NCBI GenBank assembly: GCA_963813525.1
Contig: CAWEZI010000005.1
Span: 2,666,001 to 2,730,000, forward strand
From: Bog-756 sp963813525
GTDB lineage: Bacteria > Actinomycetota > Acidimicrobiia > Acidimicrobiales > RAAP-2
Length of the DNA: 64,000 nt
Direction of reading: 5' to 3'
Below, piece by piece: positions 9,246-17,619 of the stretch (position 1 is the first letter of the stretch; each line of letters begins with the position of its first letter). Made by a program: the position numbers and the translations under genes. The notes beneath the pieces are model-generated. The model searched no databases, was not told where the DNA came from, and worked only from the letters and a program-made list of their open reading frames with translations.

Positions 9246-9731
9246 TCAGTGACGTCCGTTTCTCTGTCCGTTGGCGGTGGATCCGTTGGCGGTGGATCCG
9301 TTGGTGGTGGTCCGGCGCCGGTAGCCCGCCGTTCCGTTACCCCTGGCCACGGCTCTGTCCGTGCCGCCTCTGCCGTCGGGCCCGGTGCGCAGGCGACGCA
9401 GACCGCTGGCCGCACCTGCTCGCACGGCCAGCACCTTCACCACCGGATTGGCAAAGGCGCGATAAGCCAACTTCGACGCCGAATCGACGGTGGCGTGCAC
9501 CGATTCGGTGGAGTCGAGCACCGCCCCGACCCGTTCCATTTCGGAGGCGGCCTGCCCCACGACGCGGTGGGCGTCGACCACCAGGGGAACCGTCTGACGG
9601 CGAAGGTCGTCGCACACCGCAGCCAGCCGCCGGGTTTCGCGGCGCAGCGAGCGCAGCGCCACAAGGAGACCGCCCACGGCAAGGAAGGTCAAGATGGAGG
9701 CGATCAGAACGGCGATCTCACCAGCGGACAT
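9246..9731 (-). CDS. DUF948 membrane protein
   Basis: A 161-residue protein with one N-terminal transmembrane helix (EIAVLIASILTFLAVGGLLV), a coiled-coil-prone middle and a low-complexity tail of repeated NGSTA units. It fits the DUF948 family, which lies upstream of the alaS operon in many actinobacteria; function is unknown. ATG 9731 is preferred over the long upstream open frame. TAAGCT lies eight bases before it (9740-9745), consistent with a nearly leaderless transcript starting here and running through alaS. Confidence 0.75.
   Translation of the reverse strand: MSAGEIAVLIASILTFLAVGGLLVALRSLRRETRRLAAVCDDLRRQTVPLVVDAHRVVGQAASEMERVGAVLDSTESVHATVDSASKLAYRAFANPVVKVLAVRAGAASGLRRLRTGPDGRGGTDRAVARGNGTAGYRRRTTTNGSTANGSTANGQRNGRH
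9268..9312. repeat. Three tandem 15-bp repeats in the DUF948 gene
   Basis: Two exact copies and one diverged copy of CCGTTGGCGGTGGAT lie head to tail in frame and encode the NGSTA repeats at the C-terminus of the DUF948 protein. Copy number may vary by slippage. Confidence 0.8.
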
Positions 9732-9780
9732 GGTGTGGCAGCTTAGATCGTGGATCCCGTCCGCCCCGGCGTAACCCCGC

Positions 9781-11127
9781 TCAGGAGTCCACCGACAACT
9801 GGGCAGCCACCGCCGTCGGTGCCGGTGAGGTCTCGCTGGCCGGCGTGGCCAGCGAGGGTCCCGGCCTGGCGCTGGCGTCGGTACAGGTGCGAGCGGACTG
9901 CCAGCTCTGGAGGGCCGCACTCGCCGCCGCACCGCTCAGCGGCTGGGGCAGCTCGTCCTGGATGAGAGCGGGGCGCCAGGTCACGTCGTCGACATGACGG
10001 CCGGTGACGGTCACCACCAGCGATCCGCTCTGGTCGGTGGGGGGTGGGGCGTTGTAGAAGGCGAAGTTGCCAAGCCCGTAGTCCACGTAGGCCGAACCCA
10101 GGTAGCCGCCCCCCAGGAGGACGTGGGCGTGGCTGCCGATGATGATGTCGGCACCGGCCCTGACCAACAGGTTGGCCAGCGGTTCCTGCTGGGGATTGGG
10201 GCAGGCATCGAGCTCGGTCCCCCAGTGGAGGAACACGATGACCGTGTCTGACGTCTTCCGAGCCGACTCGACGGCCGCCACCAGATCGCTCACGTCGTAG
10301 GCGGAGGCCAGACCGGGTTGGGAGGCCGTCGCCGTCCACGCCGTCTGGAGATCGGCGTCGATGACCTGTGTGGCAGCGATGATGGCCACCTTCTGACCGT
10401 GGATGGTGATCCGGTAGGGGGTGAAGGCCTGGGCCGCGTTCTGTCCGATACCGAGGACCGTGTAGTTGGCCTGCTGGCGGGCGGCCAGTGCCATCTGGAG
10501 CCCGCCTTGGCCACAGTCTTCGCCGTGGTTGTTGGCTTCGGTCACCAAGGAGACACCGGCGGCCCGGAAGGCGGTGAGAGCCGAGGCCGGTGCGTCGAAG
10601 ACGTACTGCTTGTCCTGCGGCTGCGGGCACGATCCGTCGGTGAGCGCCGTCTCCAGGTTGACCATGGACAGATCCACCCCCGAGAGCAGCGCAGGAACAC
10701 CCGGCCCGAGGGCGGTGCCGGGATCGGCGGCCAGCCGATCGCCGAGGGTGCTGCCGGCCGGGAAGTTGACGTCTCCGCCGAAGGCCAACGTCACCGGTTG
10801 GCCGTCTCCCTCCCAGTCGGGGTCGAGACGGGAGCCCTTGACGGCCGACGGTCGGACGGTGTGCTTGGACGGCGGCCGGACGGCCGTCGGTGGCGACCCG
10901 CCCGCACTCAGCCACCAGCCCAACAATCCGACGGCCACCACCACGCCCAACGACCACAGGAAGCGGTTGCGCCGGACCCGTCTCGACGTGGCAGTGGGAA
11001 GACAGACCGGCTCCGATCGGTACTCGACCGCGGGGCGGTCCGGGGGTACCGGCCGTGCGCCGCCCGCACCAGCAGCTGTGTCCCGATCGAGGCCGGCCCG
11101 GCTGATCGTGGGGGTCGCCACCGGCAC
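9781..11127 (-). CDS. CapA-family metallophosphatase-like protein, membrane anchored
   Basis: A 448-residue protein related to CapA/PgsA of poly-gamma-glutamate and capsule systems, with a calcineurin-like metallophosphatase fold. Visible motifs are LAFGGDVNF, MVNLETALT, VTEANNHGEDCG, FLHWGTE, GSHAHVLLGG and YGLGNFAF. An Arg-rich stretch precedes one transmembrane helix (WSLGVVVAVGLLGWWL), so the enzyme domain is probably outside the cell. GTG 11127 is chosen because TATGCT sits six bases upstream; the open frame further upstream is protease shadow. No CapB/C ligase genes are adjacent, so a poly-glutamate role is not supported. Confidence 0.75.
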   Translation of the reverse strand: MPVATPTISRAGLDRDTAAGAGGARPVPPDRPAVEYRSEPVCLPTATSRRVRRNRFLWSLGVVVAVGLLGWWLSAGGSPPTAVRPPSKHTVRPSAVKGSRLDPDWEGDGQPVTLAFGGDVNFPAGSTLGDRLAADPGTALGPGVPALLSGVDLSMVNLETALTDGSCPQPQDKQYVFDAPASALTAFRAAGVSLVTEANNHGEDCGQGGLQMALAARQQANYTVLGIGQNAAQAFTPYRITIHGQKVAIIAATQVIDADLQTAWTATASQPGLASAYDVSDLVAAVESARKTSDTVIVFLHWGTELDACPNPQQEPLANLLVRAGADIIIGSHAHVLLGGGYLGSAYVDYGLGNFAFYNAPPPTDQSGSLVVTVTGRHVDDVTWRPALIQDELPQPLSGAAASAALQSWQSARTCTDASARPGPSLATPASETSPAPTAVAAQLSVDS

Positions 11128-11133
11128 GGCGGC

Positions 11134-11139
11134 AGCATA
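11134..11139 (-). promoter_or_regulatory. -10 box for leaderless capA-like transcript
   Basis: TATGCT, six bases before GTG 11127 on the minus strand, matches the actinobacterial TANNNT consensus at leaderless spacing. No ribosome binding site is visible. Confidence 0.45.
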
Positions 11140-11191
11140 GAGGAGCGGCGTCGACCGCCGGTGGCCTCGATCAGGCCGCCGGTGGCCACGA

Positions 11192-14100
11192 TCAGGTGGC
11201 GGCCATCCCGACCACCGGCTTGACCAAGGCGATGTTGCCGGTGGATCCGTAGAAGCGGGCGTCGCCGTAGGCGAAGATGCCCCCGTCGGAGGCCACCAGC
11301 CAGTAGCCCCTGCCCGACAGCGAGCGGGCCATACCCACCACCGGCTTGTTGAGGGTGATGTTGCCGGTCGACCCGTAGAAGCGGGCGTCACCGTAGGCGA
11401 AGATGCCGCCGTCCGAGGCCACCAGCCAGTAGCCCCTGCCGTCGGGGGTGGCGGCCATGCCCACCACCGGCTTGTTGAGGGTGATGTTGCCGGTCGACCC
11501 GTGGAAGGCGGCGTCCCCGTAGGCGAAGATGCCCCCGTCTGAGGCCACCAACCAGTAGCCCTTGCCGTCGGGGGTCGAGGCCATACCCACGATGGGCTTG
11601 TTGAGGGCGGTTGCGCCGGTGGAGCCGTAGAAATGGGCGTCCCCGAAGGCGAAGATGCCGCCGTCCGAGGCCACCAGCCAGTAGCCGCCCCCGTCGGGGG
11701 TGGCAGCCATACCCACCACCGGCTTGTTGAGGGCGATGTCGCCGGTCGACCCGTGGAAGTGGGCGTCGCCGAAGGCGAAGATGCCGCCGTCCGAGGCCAC
11801 CAGCCAGTAGCCCCGGTCATCGAGCGTGGTGGCCATGCCCACCACCGGTCGGTTGAGGGCGATGTCGCCGGTCGATCCGTGAAAGCCGGCGTCGCCGTAG
11901 GCGAAGATGCCGCCGTCCGAGGCCACCAGCCAGTAGCCGGGCAGGGCATAGATGTACTGGTCGGCCGGAACTCGGGGACTGGTGCCGTCGGGGCTGCGTA
12001 CCGCCACGTTGACCACCCCGCCGCCAGACGGCCCCGGGGGAACCGAAGCGATCAACGAGGTCGCAGAGAGGACGGTGAAGGAGGGCGAGACGGTCCCGCC
12101 GAAGAAGACGGCGGTGGTCCTCCCGAAGTCGGACCCGGTCACCGTGACCTCGGTCCCGCCCGAGGTGGGTCCTTTGTCGGGTACCACCGACGAAATCCGG
12201 GGCGAGATGAAGGTGTACTGGCTGGCTGGCACCGCCGCGCTGGTGCCGGCGGCGGTGCCCGAGGTGGTCACCGTCACCGGCAGGGTGGTGGCCGATCCGA
12301 CATCGGGGGTGACCACGGTGATCGAGGTGGGGGTGTGGGCCACCACCGGCACCCCGATGGGACCGAAATGGACCTGGGGTGAGCCGGTCCCGAACCCGAC
12401 GCCCTCGACGACCACCGAGCGGCCGCCGGTGGCCGGACCGGCGTTGGGACTGAGGCCAGTGACCGACGGACAGCCGGCACTCGATCCGGAGAACAGGGTC
12501 AGCAATTGGGCGGCCCGAGGACTCCCCCACCCCGAGGCCAGGTCGTAACCGGCCGCCGCCGGATAGTCGGCCGGAGCACCGAACAGGCTGTTGTCGCCCT
12601 CGGTGATGTCGTTGAACGGCGGTGAAGCCCCTGATCCCGCCGTGTACAGCAGCGGGTTCTCGAAGCCGACGGGGGTGGCGCACCCCTGGTTGATGTCGGC
12701 GGTGAGGGCGGCCCACAGGGGCGCAGCGGCGCTGGTCCCCCCGACCAGCCGCCAGCCGCCGTCGAAGAAGACGGGGTCACCGTGGGCGGGATCGGACGAC
12801 GCCGACACGTCGGGCACTTCGCGGCACTGCTCTGATCCCGGCGCCCCGATGGTCGACGAGCAGTGGTCGACGGCGTAGGTCTGGGCCTCGGGGATCTGCT
12901 GGTAGGTACCGGCGGCGAAGTCGACCGAGTTGCCACCGCCCCCGGCACCCCCTTCGTCGTTCCATACCGTCTCGGTCGAGGGGGTCGATACCGGGCTGGT
13001 CAGTGAGGTCCCACCCACGCCGGTCACAAGGGGTTGGACGGCGGGGTCGTCCACCGCCAGACCCCGGTTGTCGTCACCGTCGCCCGGGTCGTAGCAATCG
13101 GACGATCCGGCGTCGCCGGCGGCGGCCAGCACGGTCTGGCCCTGGGACTTGGCCACCTCGAAGAGGTGGTTTTCGGCGGCCTGCTCGGCCGGGCTGATCC
13201 CACCGGGACCTTCGCAGTCGCCCCAGCTGGTGGTGACAACCCGGACCGCGTCGTCGTCCACCATGGCCCGATAGGTGTCCAACGGCCCGCTACCGCCGTT
13301 GGGACCGGAGAACACGGTGATCGACGACAGAGGAGCCAGTCCGGCCACCACCTCGATGTCCAGGGCCGCCTCACCCACCTGCGAACCGGTGGCGCCGCCG
13401 TCCACATCCACCGTCGACACCGAGGCGTCCGACCCGTAGCACGACTGGTAGGCGGCGATATCGCTGGGTGTGAACGACTCGAGCTCGTAGATCCCCACCC
13501 GCTGGCCGGCCCCGAACCGGCCTTGCTGGTAGAGCGAGGAGAGCCCGTAGGTTGAGGCCAGTTGCTGGGCCGTCCACCCGCCCCCGGCGCCGGCCAGGTC
13601 GGCGGCGGCGGCGCAGGCCACCGGCGCCTGGTGAGAGGTCAGAGTGGTGCGGGGGGAAACGGCACCTGTTCCCCCGTCACTGGCCTCTCCCTCGGGCTGC
13701 GGCCCGGGCACGATCTGGGGATGGGACTGGGCCACCGTGCTCAGTCCGATCACTCCCCCGATGACACCGGCCAACGACGCCGGTACTTCGGGATCGGCGG
13801 TGGGGGCCCGGGCCAGACGACCACTGCGCAGTCTGGTCTCGACCAGCGGTACGCCGAAGGCCCTCTCCATCTGGTCGGCCGTCCCGCTCACCGGGATGAG
13901 CAGGCCGTCGGTCGATGTGGCCCCCAGGTGGAGCCCGACCGAGCTCAGCCAGGCCCGCACCGCGACCAGCGTGGCCGCTGTCGGCCCGAACACCGACCCG
14001 AACCGGCCCTTGGCCAGGTAGTGGCGGTACTCCGGTGACCCGGGGGTGGACACGGCGTCGACAAAGGCCTGGAGGGCGGACGGATCCCGGGGCTCCATAG

Positions 14101-14368
14101 AGACCTCGGCATCCACTTCGGCCGAGCCCGGGGTGGACCCGACGACCGCCGCCCCCGGGGGCAGAGCGGTCGCCGATCCGGACAGACGAAACTTGGCCGG
14201 AGCCACAGCGGCGTCGGCCACCGGTGGTGAAGCGCCGAAGACCGGGCCCACTACACCCAGCACCACCAGGCAGGTGGCCCCGGCGGCCAGAGCCGCCCGG
14301 ACGGGTGGCCACCCGCTGAGCCGACGGCGACCATGACGACCGACGACACTCCCCCGGCGCGTCATCAT
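11192..14368 (-). CDS. Secreted S53 (sedolisin/kumamolisin-type) serine protease with IPT domains and C-terminal repeats
   Basis: A 1058-residue secreted protein. An Arg-rich signal segment ends in a hydrophobic stretch (LAAGATCLVVLGVVGPVFG). A pro-kumamolisin activation domain (about 55-205) precedes the S53 catalytic domain. Catalytic Glu and Asp are about 333 and 337 (GEAALDIEV) and the nucleophile is about Ser546 (GGTSAAAPLW), so the active site looks intact; YDLASGWGSP fits the calcium-site region. Two IPT/TIG immunoglobulin-like domains follow, then six 42-residue repeats (GYWLVASDGGIFAYGDA type). S53 enzymes are usually acid-active endopeptidases. ATG 14368 (or 14365) begins 4 b after the rarA stop. 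The repeats may bind a cell surface or polymer; that is inference. Confidence 0.88.
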   Translation of the reverse strand: MMTRRGSVVGRHGRRRLSGWPPVRAALAAGATCLVVLGVVGPVFGASPPVADAAVAPAKFRLSGSATALPPGAAVVGSTPGSAEVDAEVSMEPRDPSALQAFVDAVSTPGSPEYRHYLAKGRFGSVFGPTAATLVAVRAWLSSVGLHLGATSTDGLLIPVSGTADQMERAFGVPLVETRLRSGRLARAPTADPEVPASLAGVIGGVIGLSTVAQSHPQIVPGPQPEGEASDGGTGAVSPRTTLTSHQAPVACAAAADLAGAGGGWTAQQLASTYGLSSLYQQGRFGAGQRVGIYELESFTPSDIAAYQSCYGSDASVSTVDVDGGATGSQVGEAALDIEVVAGLAPLSSITVFSGPNGGSGPLDTYRAMVDDDAVRVVTTSWGDCEGPGGISPAEQAAENHLFEVAKSQGQTVLAAAGDAGSSDCYDPGDGDDNRGLAVDDPAVQPLVTGVGGTSLTSPVSTPSTETVWNDEGGAGGGGNSVDFAAGTYQQIPEAQTYAVDHCSSTIGAPGSEQCREVPDVSASSDPAHGDPVFFDGGWRLVGGTSAAAPLWAALTADINQGCATPVGFENPLLYTAGSGASPPFNDITEGDNSLFGAPADYPAAAGYDLASGWGSPRAAQLLTLFSGSSAGCPSVTGLSPNAGPATGGRSVVVEGVGFGTGSPQVHFGPIGVPVVAHTPTSITVVTPDVGSATTLPVTVTTSGTAAGTSAAVPASQYTFISPRISSVVPDKGPTSGGTEVTVTGSDFGRTTAVFFGGTVSPSFTVLSATSLIASVPPGPSGGGVVNVAVRSPDGTSPRVPADQYIYALPGYWLVASDGGIFAYGDAGFHGSTGDIALNRPVVGMATTLDDRGYWLVASDGGIFAFGDAHFHGSTGDIALNKPVVGMAATPDGGGYWLVASDGGIFAFGDAHFYGSTGATALNKPIVGMASTPDGKGYWLVASDGGIFAYGDAAFHGSTGNITLNKPVVGMAATPDGRGYWLVASDGGIFAYGDARFYGSTGNITLNKPVVGMARSLSGRGYWLVASDGGIFAYGDARFYGSTGNIALVKPVVGMAAT
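11195..11938. repeat. Six tandem 126-bp coding repeats
   Basis: Five full 42-codon units and a final 38-codon unit encode GYWLVASDGGIFAYGDA followed by FHGSTG and LNKPVVGMAATPDG variants. The core GYWLVASDGGIFA is identical in all six copies. Variation is concentrated at three positions: H/Y after F, the GSTGxIxLN segment, and the linker before the next GYW. Confidence 0.95.
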
Positions 14369-14372
14369 CGGC

Positions 14373-15785
14373 TCATTCTTGCCGCTGGTCAGGCCGGGAG
14401 GGGGGCGCCTGGTCCGCCGGCTGCGGCACAGGGCCGGGCTCGGTGCCGGACTCGGTGTCGGAATCGGCCTCGGCTCCGCCATCCTCGTTACCGGGAACGC
14501 CTCCCCGGCGCCAGGCGGCCAGTCGCTGGCCCAGTGCCGCCTCGTGGCCCCGGTCGGTGGGCTCGTAGTAGCGGTGGCCGGCCACCTCCGCCGGGCGGTA
14601 CTCCTGGTCCGCCCACCCCTCCGGCCGATCGTGGGGGTACACGTACCCCTCGCCGTGGCCGATGGACGAAGCGCTGCGGTAATGGGCGTCGCGCAGGTGG
14701 GTGGGAACGTCGCCCCGGGGGCCCCGGCGCACATCGGCCTGGGCCCGTCCGAGGGCCACCGTCACCCGGTTGGACTTGGGTGCGCAGGCCAGGTGGACCA
14801 CGGCCTGAGCCAGATTGAGCTGCGCTTCGGGCAACCCGACGAACTCGACGGCCCGGGCGGCGGCGTCCGCCACCACCAGGGCTAGGGGGTCGGCTTCCCC
14901 GATGTCCTCGCTGGCCAGGATGACCAGGCGTCGGGCCACGAAGCGGGCGTCCTCGCCGGCCTCCAGCATCTGGGCCAACCAGTACAGGCCGGCGTCGGGA
15001 TCCGAACCGCGCACCGACTTGATGAAGGCGCTGATGTAGTCGTAGTGAGCGCTCTCGCCGTAGTGGTGCAGTCGGGAGTGGCGGGCTCTCTCCACCTCGT
15101 CGACAGTCACAGGCCCGTCGCCGGCCAGGGCCACGGCTACTTCGAGGGTGGTCAGGGCGGCCCGGGCATCACCGTCGGCCAGTCCGGTCAGAGCCTCGAT
15201 GGCCTCCGGTGTGGCCGTCGCTCCCTCGGCCTCCAGTCCCCGTGCCACCACCGCCGCCAGCTCGTCGAGGGACAGGGGCTCGAGACGCCACAACGTCGAC
15301 CTCGACAGTAGAGGGGCGTTGACCTCGAAGAACGGGTTTTCGGTGGTGGCGCCGATGAGGACGATCAAGCCTTCTTCGACCGAGGGCAAGAGGGCGTCCT
15401 GTTGGGCACGGTTGAAGCGGTGGACCTCGTCCAGGAAGAGGATGGTGCCCCTGCCCTGTTCCCCGAGCAGCCGGCGAGCACCTTCGACCACCTCTCGGAC
15501 GTCGCGCACCCCGGCACTGACGGCCGAGAGGGGAACGAAGTGCTTGGCCGTCTCGCTGGCCACCACCGAGGCCAGGGTGGTCTTGCCCGTCCCGGGCGGG
15601 CCCCACAGGATGGCGGACGTCAGCCGGTCGGCCTCGACCAGGGCCCGCAACGGTGCCCCCGGACCCACCAGGTGCTGCTGGCCGACGATCTGGTCGAGCG
15701 TCTTCGGTCGCAGCCGGGCGGCCAGGGGCGCCCGCTCGGTCAGACGCTGCGCCGCCGCGCCGGCGAACAGGTCGTCACCGGCCAC
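14373..15785 (-). CDS. rarA: Replication-associated recombination protein A (AAA+ ATPase)
   Basis: A 470-residue RarA/MgsA-family clamp-loader-like ATPase acting at stalled replication forks. Walker A is GPPGTGKTTLAS (about 62-73), Walker B is LFLDEVHRFN, sensor 1 is GATTENPFFEVN, and the tetramerisation/C-terminal region has SAHYDYISAFIKSVRGSDPD and ASEDIGEADP. After the family end (PEGWADQEYRP) it carries a disordered acidic and Pro-rich tail of about 45 residues. It lies 6 b after aspS and just before the protease gene. Confidence 0.93.
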   Translation of the reverse strand: MAGDDLFAGAAAQRLTERAPLAARLRPKTLDQIVGQQHLVGPGAPLRALVEADRLTSAILWGPPGTGKTTLASVVASETAKHFVPLSAVSAGVRDVREVVEGARRLLGEQGRGTILFLDEVHRFNRAQQDALLPSVEEGLIVLIGATTENPFFEVNAPLLSRSTLWRLEPLSLDELAAVVARGLEAEGATATPEAIEALTGLADGDARAALTTLEVAVALAGDGPVTVDEVERARHSRLHHYGESAHYDYISAFIKSVRGSDPDAGLYWLAQMLEAGEDARFVARRLVILASEDIGEADPLALVVADAAARAVEFVGLPEAQLNLAQAVVHLACAPKSNRVTVALGRAQADVRRGPRGDVPTHLRDAHYRSASSIGHGEGYVYPHDRPEGWADQEYRPAEVAGHRYYEPTDRGHEAALGQRLAAWRRGGVPGNEDGGAEADSDTESGTEPGPVPQPADQAPPSRPDQRQE

Positions 15786-15791
15786 GGCCGC

Positions 15792-17555
15792 TCACTCCTT
15801 GGCCGGGACGGCCCGCAGCCCGAGGTCGGCCAGGACCCTGGGCGGGACCGGCTTGGGGGCGCCGGTCATGGGATCCGCACCCGATTGAGTCTTGGGAAAG
15901 GCGATGACCTCGCGGATGCTCTCCTCGCCGGCCAGAACGGCCACCAACCGGTCGATACCCACGGCGAAGCCGGCGTGGGGGGGAGCGCCGTAGCGAAAGG
16001 CACCGAGGAGGAACCCGAAACGGGACTGGGCCTCCTCCTCGGCGATACCGAGGACGTCGAAGACACGGCTCTGGATGTCGGCGCGATGGATCCGGACGCT
16101 GCCTGACCCGAGCTCCCAACCGTTGAGCACCAGGTCGTAGGCCTGCGCTCGCACCGAGGCCGGATCGGACTCGAGGCGGTCCAGATCCTCGGGATGGGGC
16201 ATGGTGAAGGGATGGTGGGCCGGCACCGGCCGGCCGAGGTCGTCGACACCGTCGAACATGGGGAAGTCGACCACCCACAGATAGCGGTAGGGGCCCTCGC
16301 TGACCGGGCGGGCGCCGATATCGAGACGCAGCTGGCCGAGGACGGTGCAGGCCAACCGGTACTCGTCCGCCACCACCAGGATGAGATCGCCGCCGGTGGC
16401 CCCGGTGGTGCGCAGCAGCCCTGTCTGCTCGTCGTCGGACAGGAAGCGGGCCAGCGGGGAGTCGACCGACTCGGCACCCTGGTCGGCCACCACCCGGAAC
16501 CAGGCCAACCCCTTGGCTCCGAGCTGCCGGGCCCGGTCGGTCAGCCCGTCGAGGCGCGAGCGGCTCATTCCACCCTCACCGGGGACCACCAACGCTTTGA
16601 CGCAGGGAGCAGCGAAAGCCTTGACGCCGGTCCCCTCGAACAGGCTGGACAGATCGATGAGCTCCATGCCGAAGCGCACGTCGGGTTTGTCCGAGCCGTA
16701 GCGATCGATGGCCTCGGCCCAGGTCATACGCGGGATGTCCGGGGGGCGCTCGCCGGTCACCGCCTCGGCGGCGTCGAGCACGGCCACCGACACGAACTCG
16801 AGCACGTCCTCCTGGTCCACGAACGACGCCTCCACGTCGAGCTGCGAGAACTCGAATTGCCGGTCGGCCCGCAGGTCCTCGTCCCGCAGACAGCGGGCGA
16901 TCTGGTAGTAGCGGTCGACGCCGGCCACCATGAGGAGCTGTTTGGCCAGCTGCGGGCTCTGGGGCAGCACGTAGCACGAACCGGGGCTCAGCCGGCTGGG
17001 GACGACGAACTCACGGGCCCCCTCCGGGGTGGGCGACCACAAAAGAGGGGTCTCCACCTCGACGAACCCCTGTTTGTCCATGGCCGCCCGTAGGGCGCCG
17101 TTGACCCGGGCCCGCAGGCGAAGATTGGTCTGCATGCGCGGCCGCCGCAGGTCGACGTACCGGAACCGGAGCCGGGTGGTCTCTTCGACCTCCACTCGGT
17201 CGTCCACGGCGAAGGGTGGTGGCTCGGCCGGGTTGAGCACGGTGACGGTGCAGTCGCCCACCTCGACCTGGCCGGTGGGAAGGTCGGGGTTGGTCGTCCC
17301 CTCCGGACGCAGACGGACCGTGCCGGCGACAGCGATCACGAACTCACTGCGCACGTCCACCGTGCCCGGGATCACGCACTGCACGATGCCGGTGTGATCG
17401 CGGACATCGATGAAGGCCAGATGCTCGCCGTGCTCACGGCGCTTGGCCACCCACCCGCACACGGTCACCTCCGACCCCACGTCAGCGGGTCCGAGGGTCC
17501 CGCACAAGCGGGTGCGCATCGACGTGGCTTGGTGGGAAGGCACAGGCAGGTTCAC
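15792..17555 (-). CDS. aspS: Aspartyl-tRNA synthetase
   Basis: A 587-residue bacterial-type aspartyl-tRNA synthetase with the usual GAD insertion. The N-terminal OB-fold anticodon domain has VTVCGWVAKRREHG; motif 1 is near RVNGALRAAMDKQGF; motif 2 contains QIARCLRDEDLRADR; motif 3 is AVGIDRLVAVLAG. GTG 17555 has AAAGGA about 8 b upstream, supporting this start. Whether it also charges tRNA-Asn cannot be told here; no amidotransferase genes are in the window. Confidence 0.94.
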   Translation of the reverse strand: MNLPVPSHQATSMRTRLCGTLGPADVGSEVTVCGWVAKRREHGEHLAFIDVRDHTGIVQCVIPGTVDVRSEFVIAVAGTVRLRPEGTTNPDLPTGQVEVGDCTVTVLNPAEPPPFAVDDRVEVEETTRLRFRYVDLRRPRMQTNLRLRARVNGALRAAMDKQGFVEVETPLLWSPTPEGAREFVVPSRLSPGSCYVLPQSPQLAKQLLMVAGVDRYYQIARCLRDEDLRADRQFEFSQLDVEASFVDQEDVLEFVSVAVLDAAEAVTGERPPDIPRMTWAEAIDRYGSDKPDVRFGMELIDLSSLFEGTGVKAFAAPCVKALVVPGEGGMSRSRLDGLTDRARQLGAKGLAWFRVVADQGAESVDSPLARFLSDDEQTGLLRTTGATGGDLILVVADEYRLACTVLGQLRLDIGARPVSEGPYRYLWVVDFPMFDGVDDLGRPVPAHHPFTMPHPEDLDRLESDPASVRAQAYDLVLNGWELGSGSVRIHRADIQSRVFDVLGIAEEEAQSRFGFLLGAFRYGAPPHAGFAVGIDRLVAVLAGEESIREVIAFPKTQSGADPMTGAPKPVPPRVLADLGLRAVPAKE

Positions 17556-17619
17556 AACGGGTCCTTTCGGGGGCGACCCGAGGGCGGGGTCGGGAACACG
17601 CTAATCCGGCGACTTCAGA

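Noticed and set aside
9268..9312. Intergenic repeat element
   Set aside because: The 15-bp repeats are in frame inside the DUF948 gene and simply encode NGSTA units.
7644..9746. A 700-residue plus-strand open frame antisense to alaS
   Set aside because: Same antisense-shadow composition; alaS is intact and strongly supported.
11128..11949. N-terminal extension of the CapA-like gene through the protease repeats
   Set aside because: The extension is the out-of-frame reading of the 126-bp repeats. TATGCT six bases before GTG 11127 supports the shorter protein.
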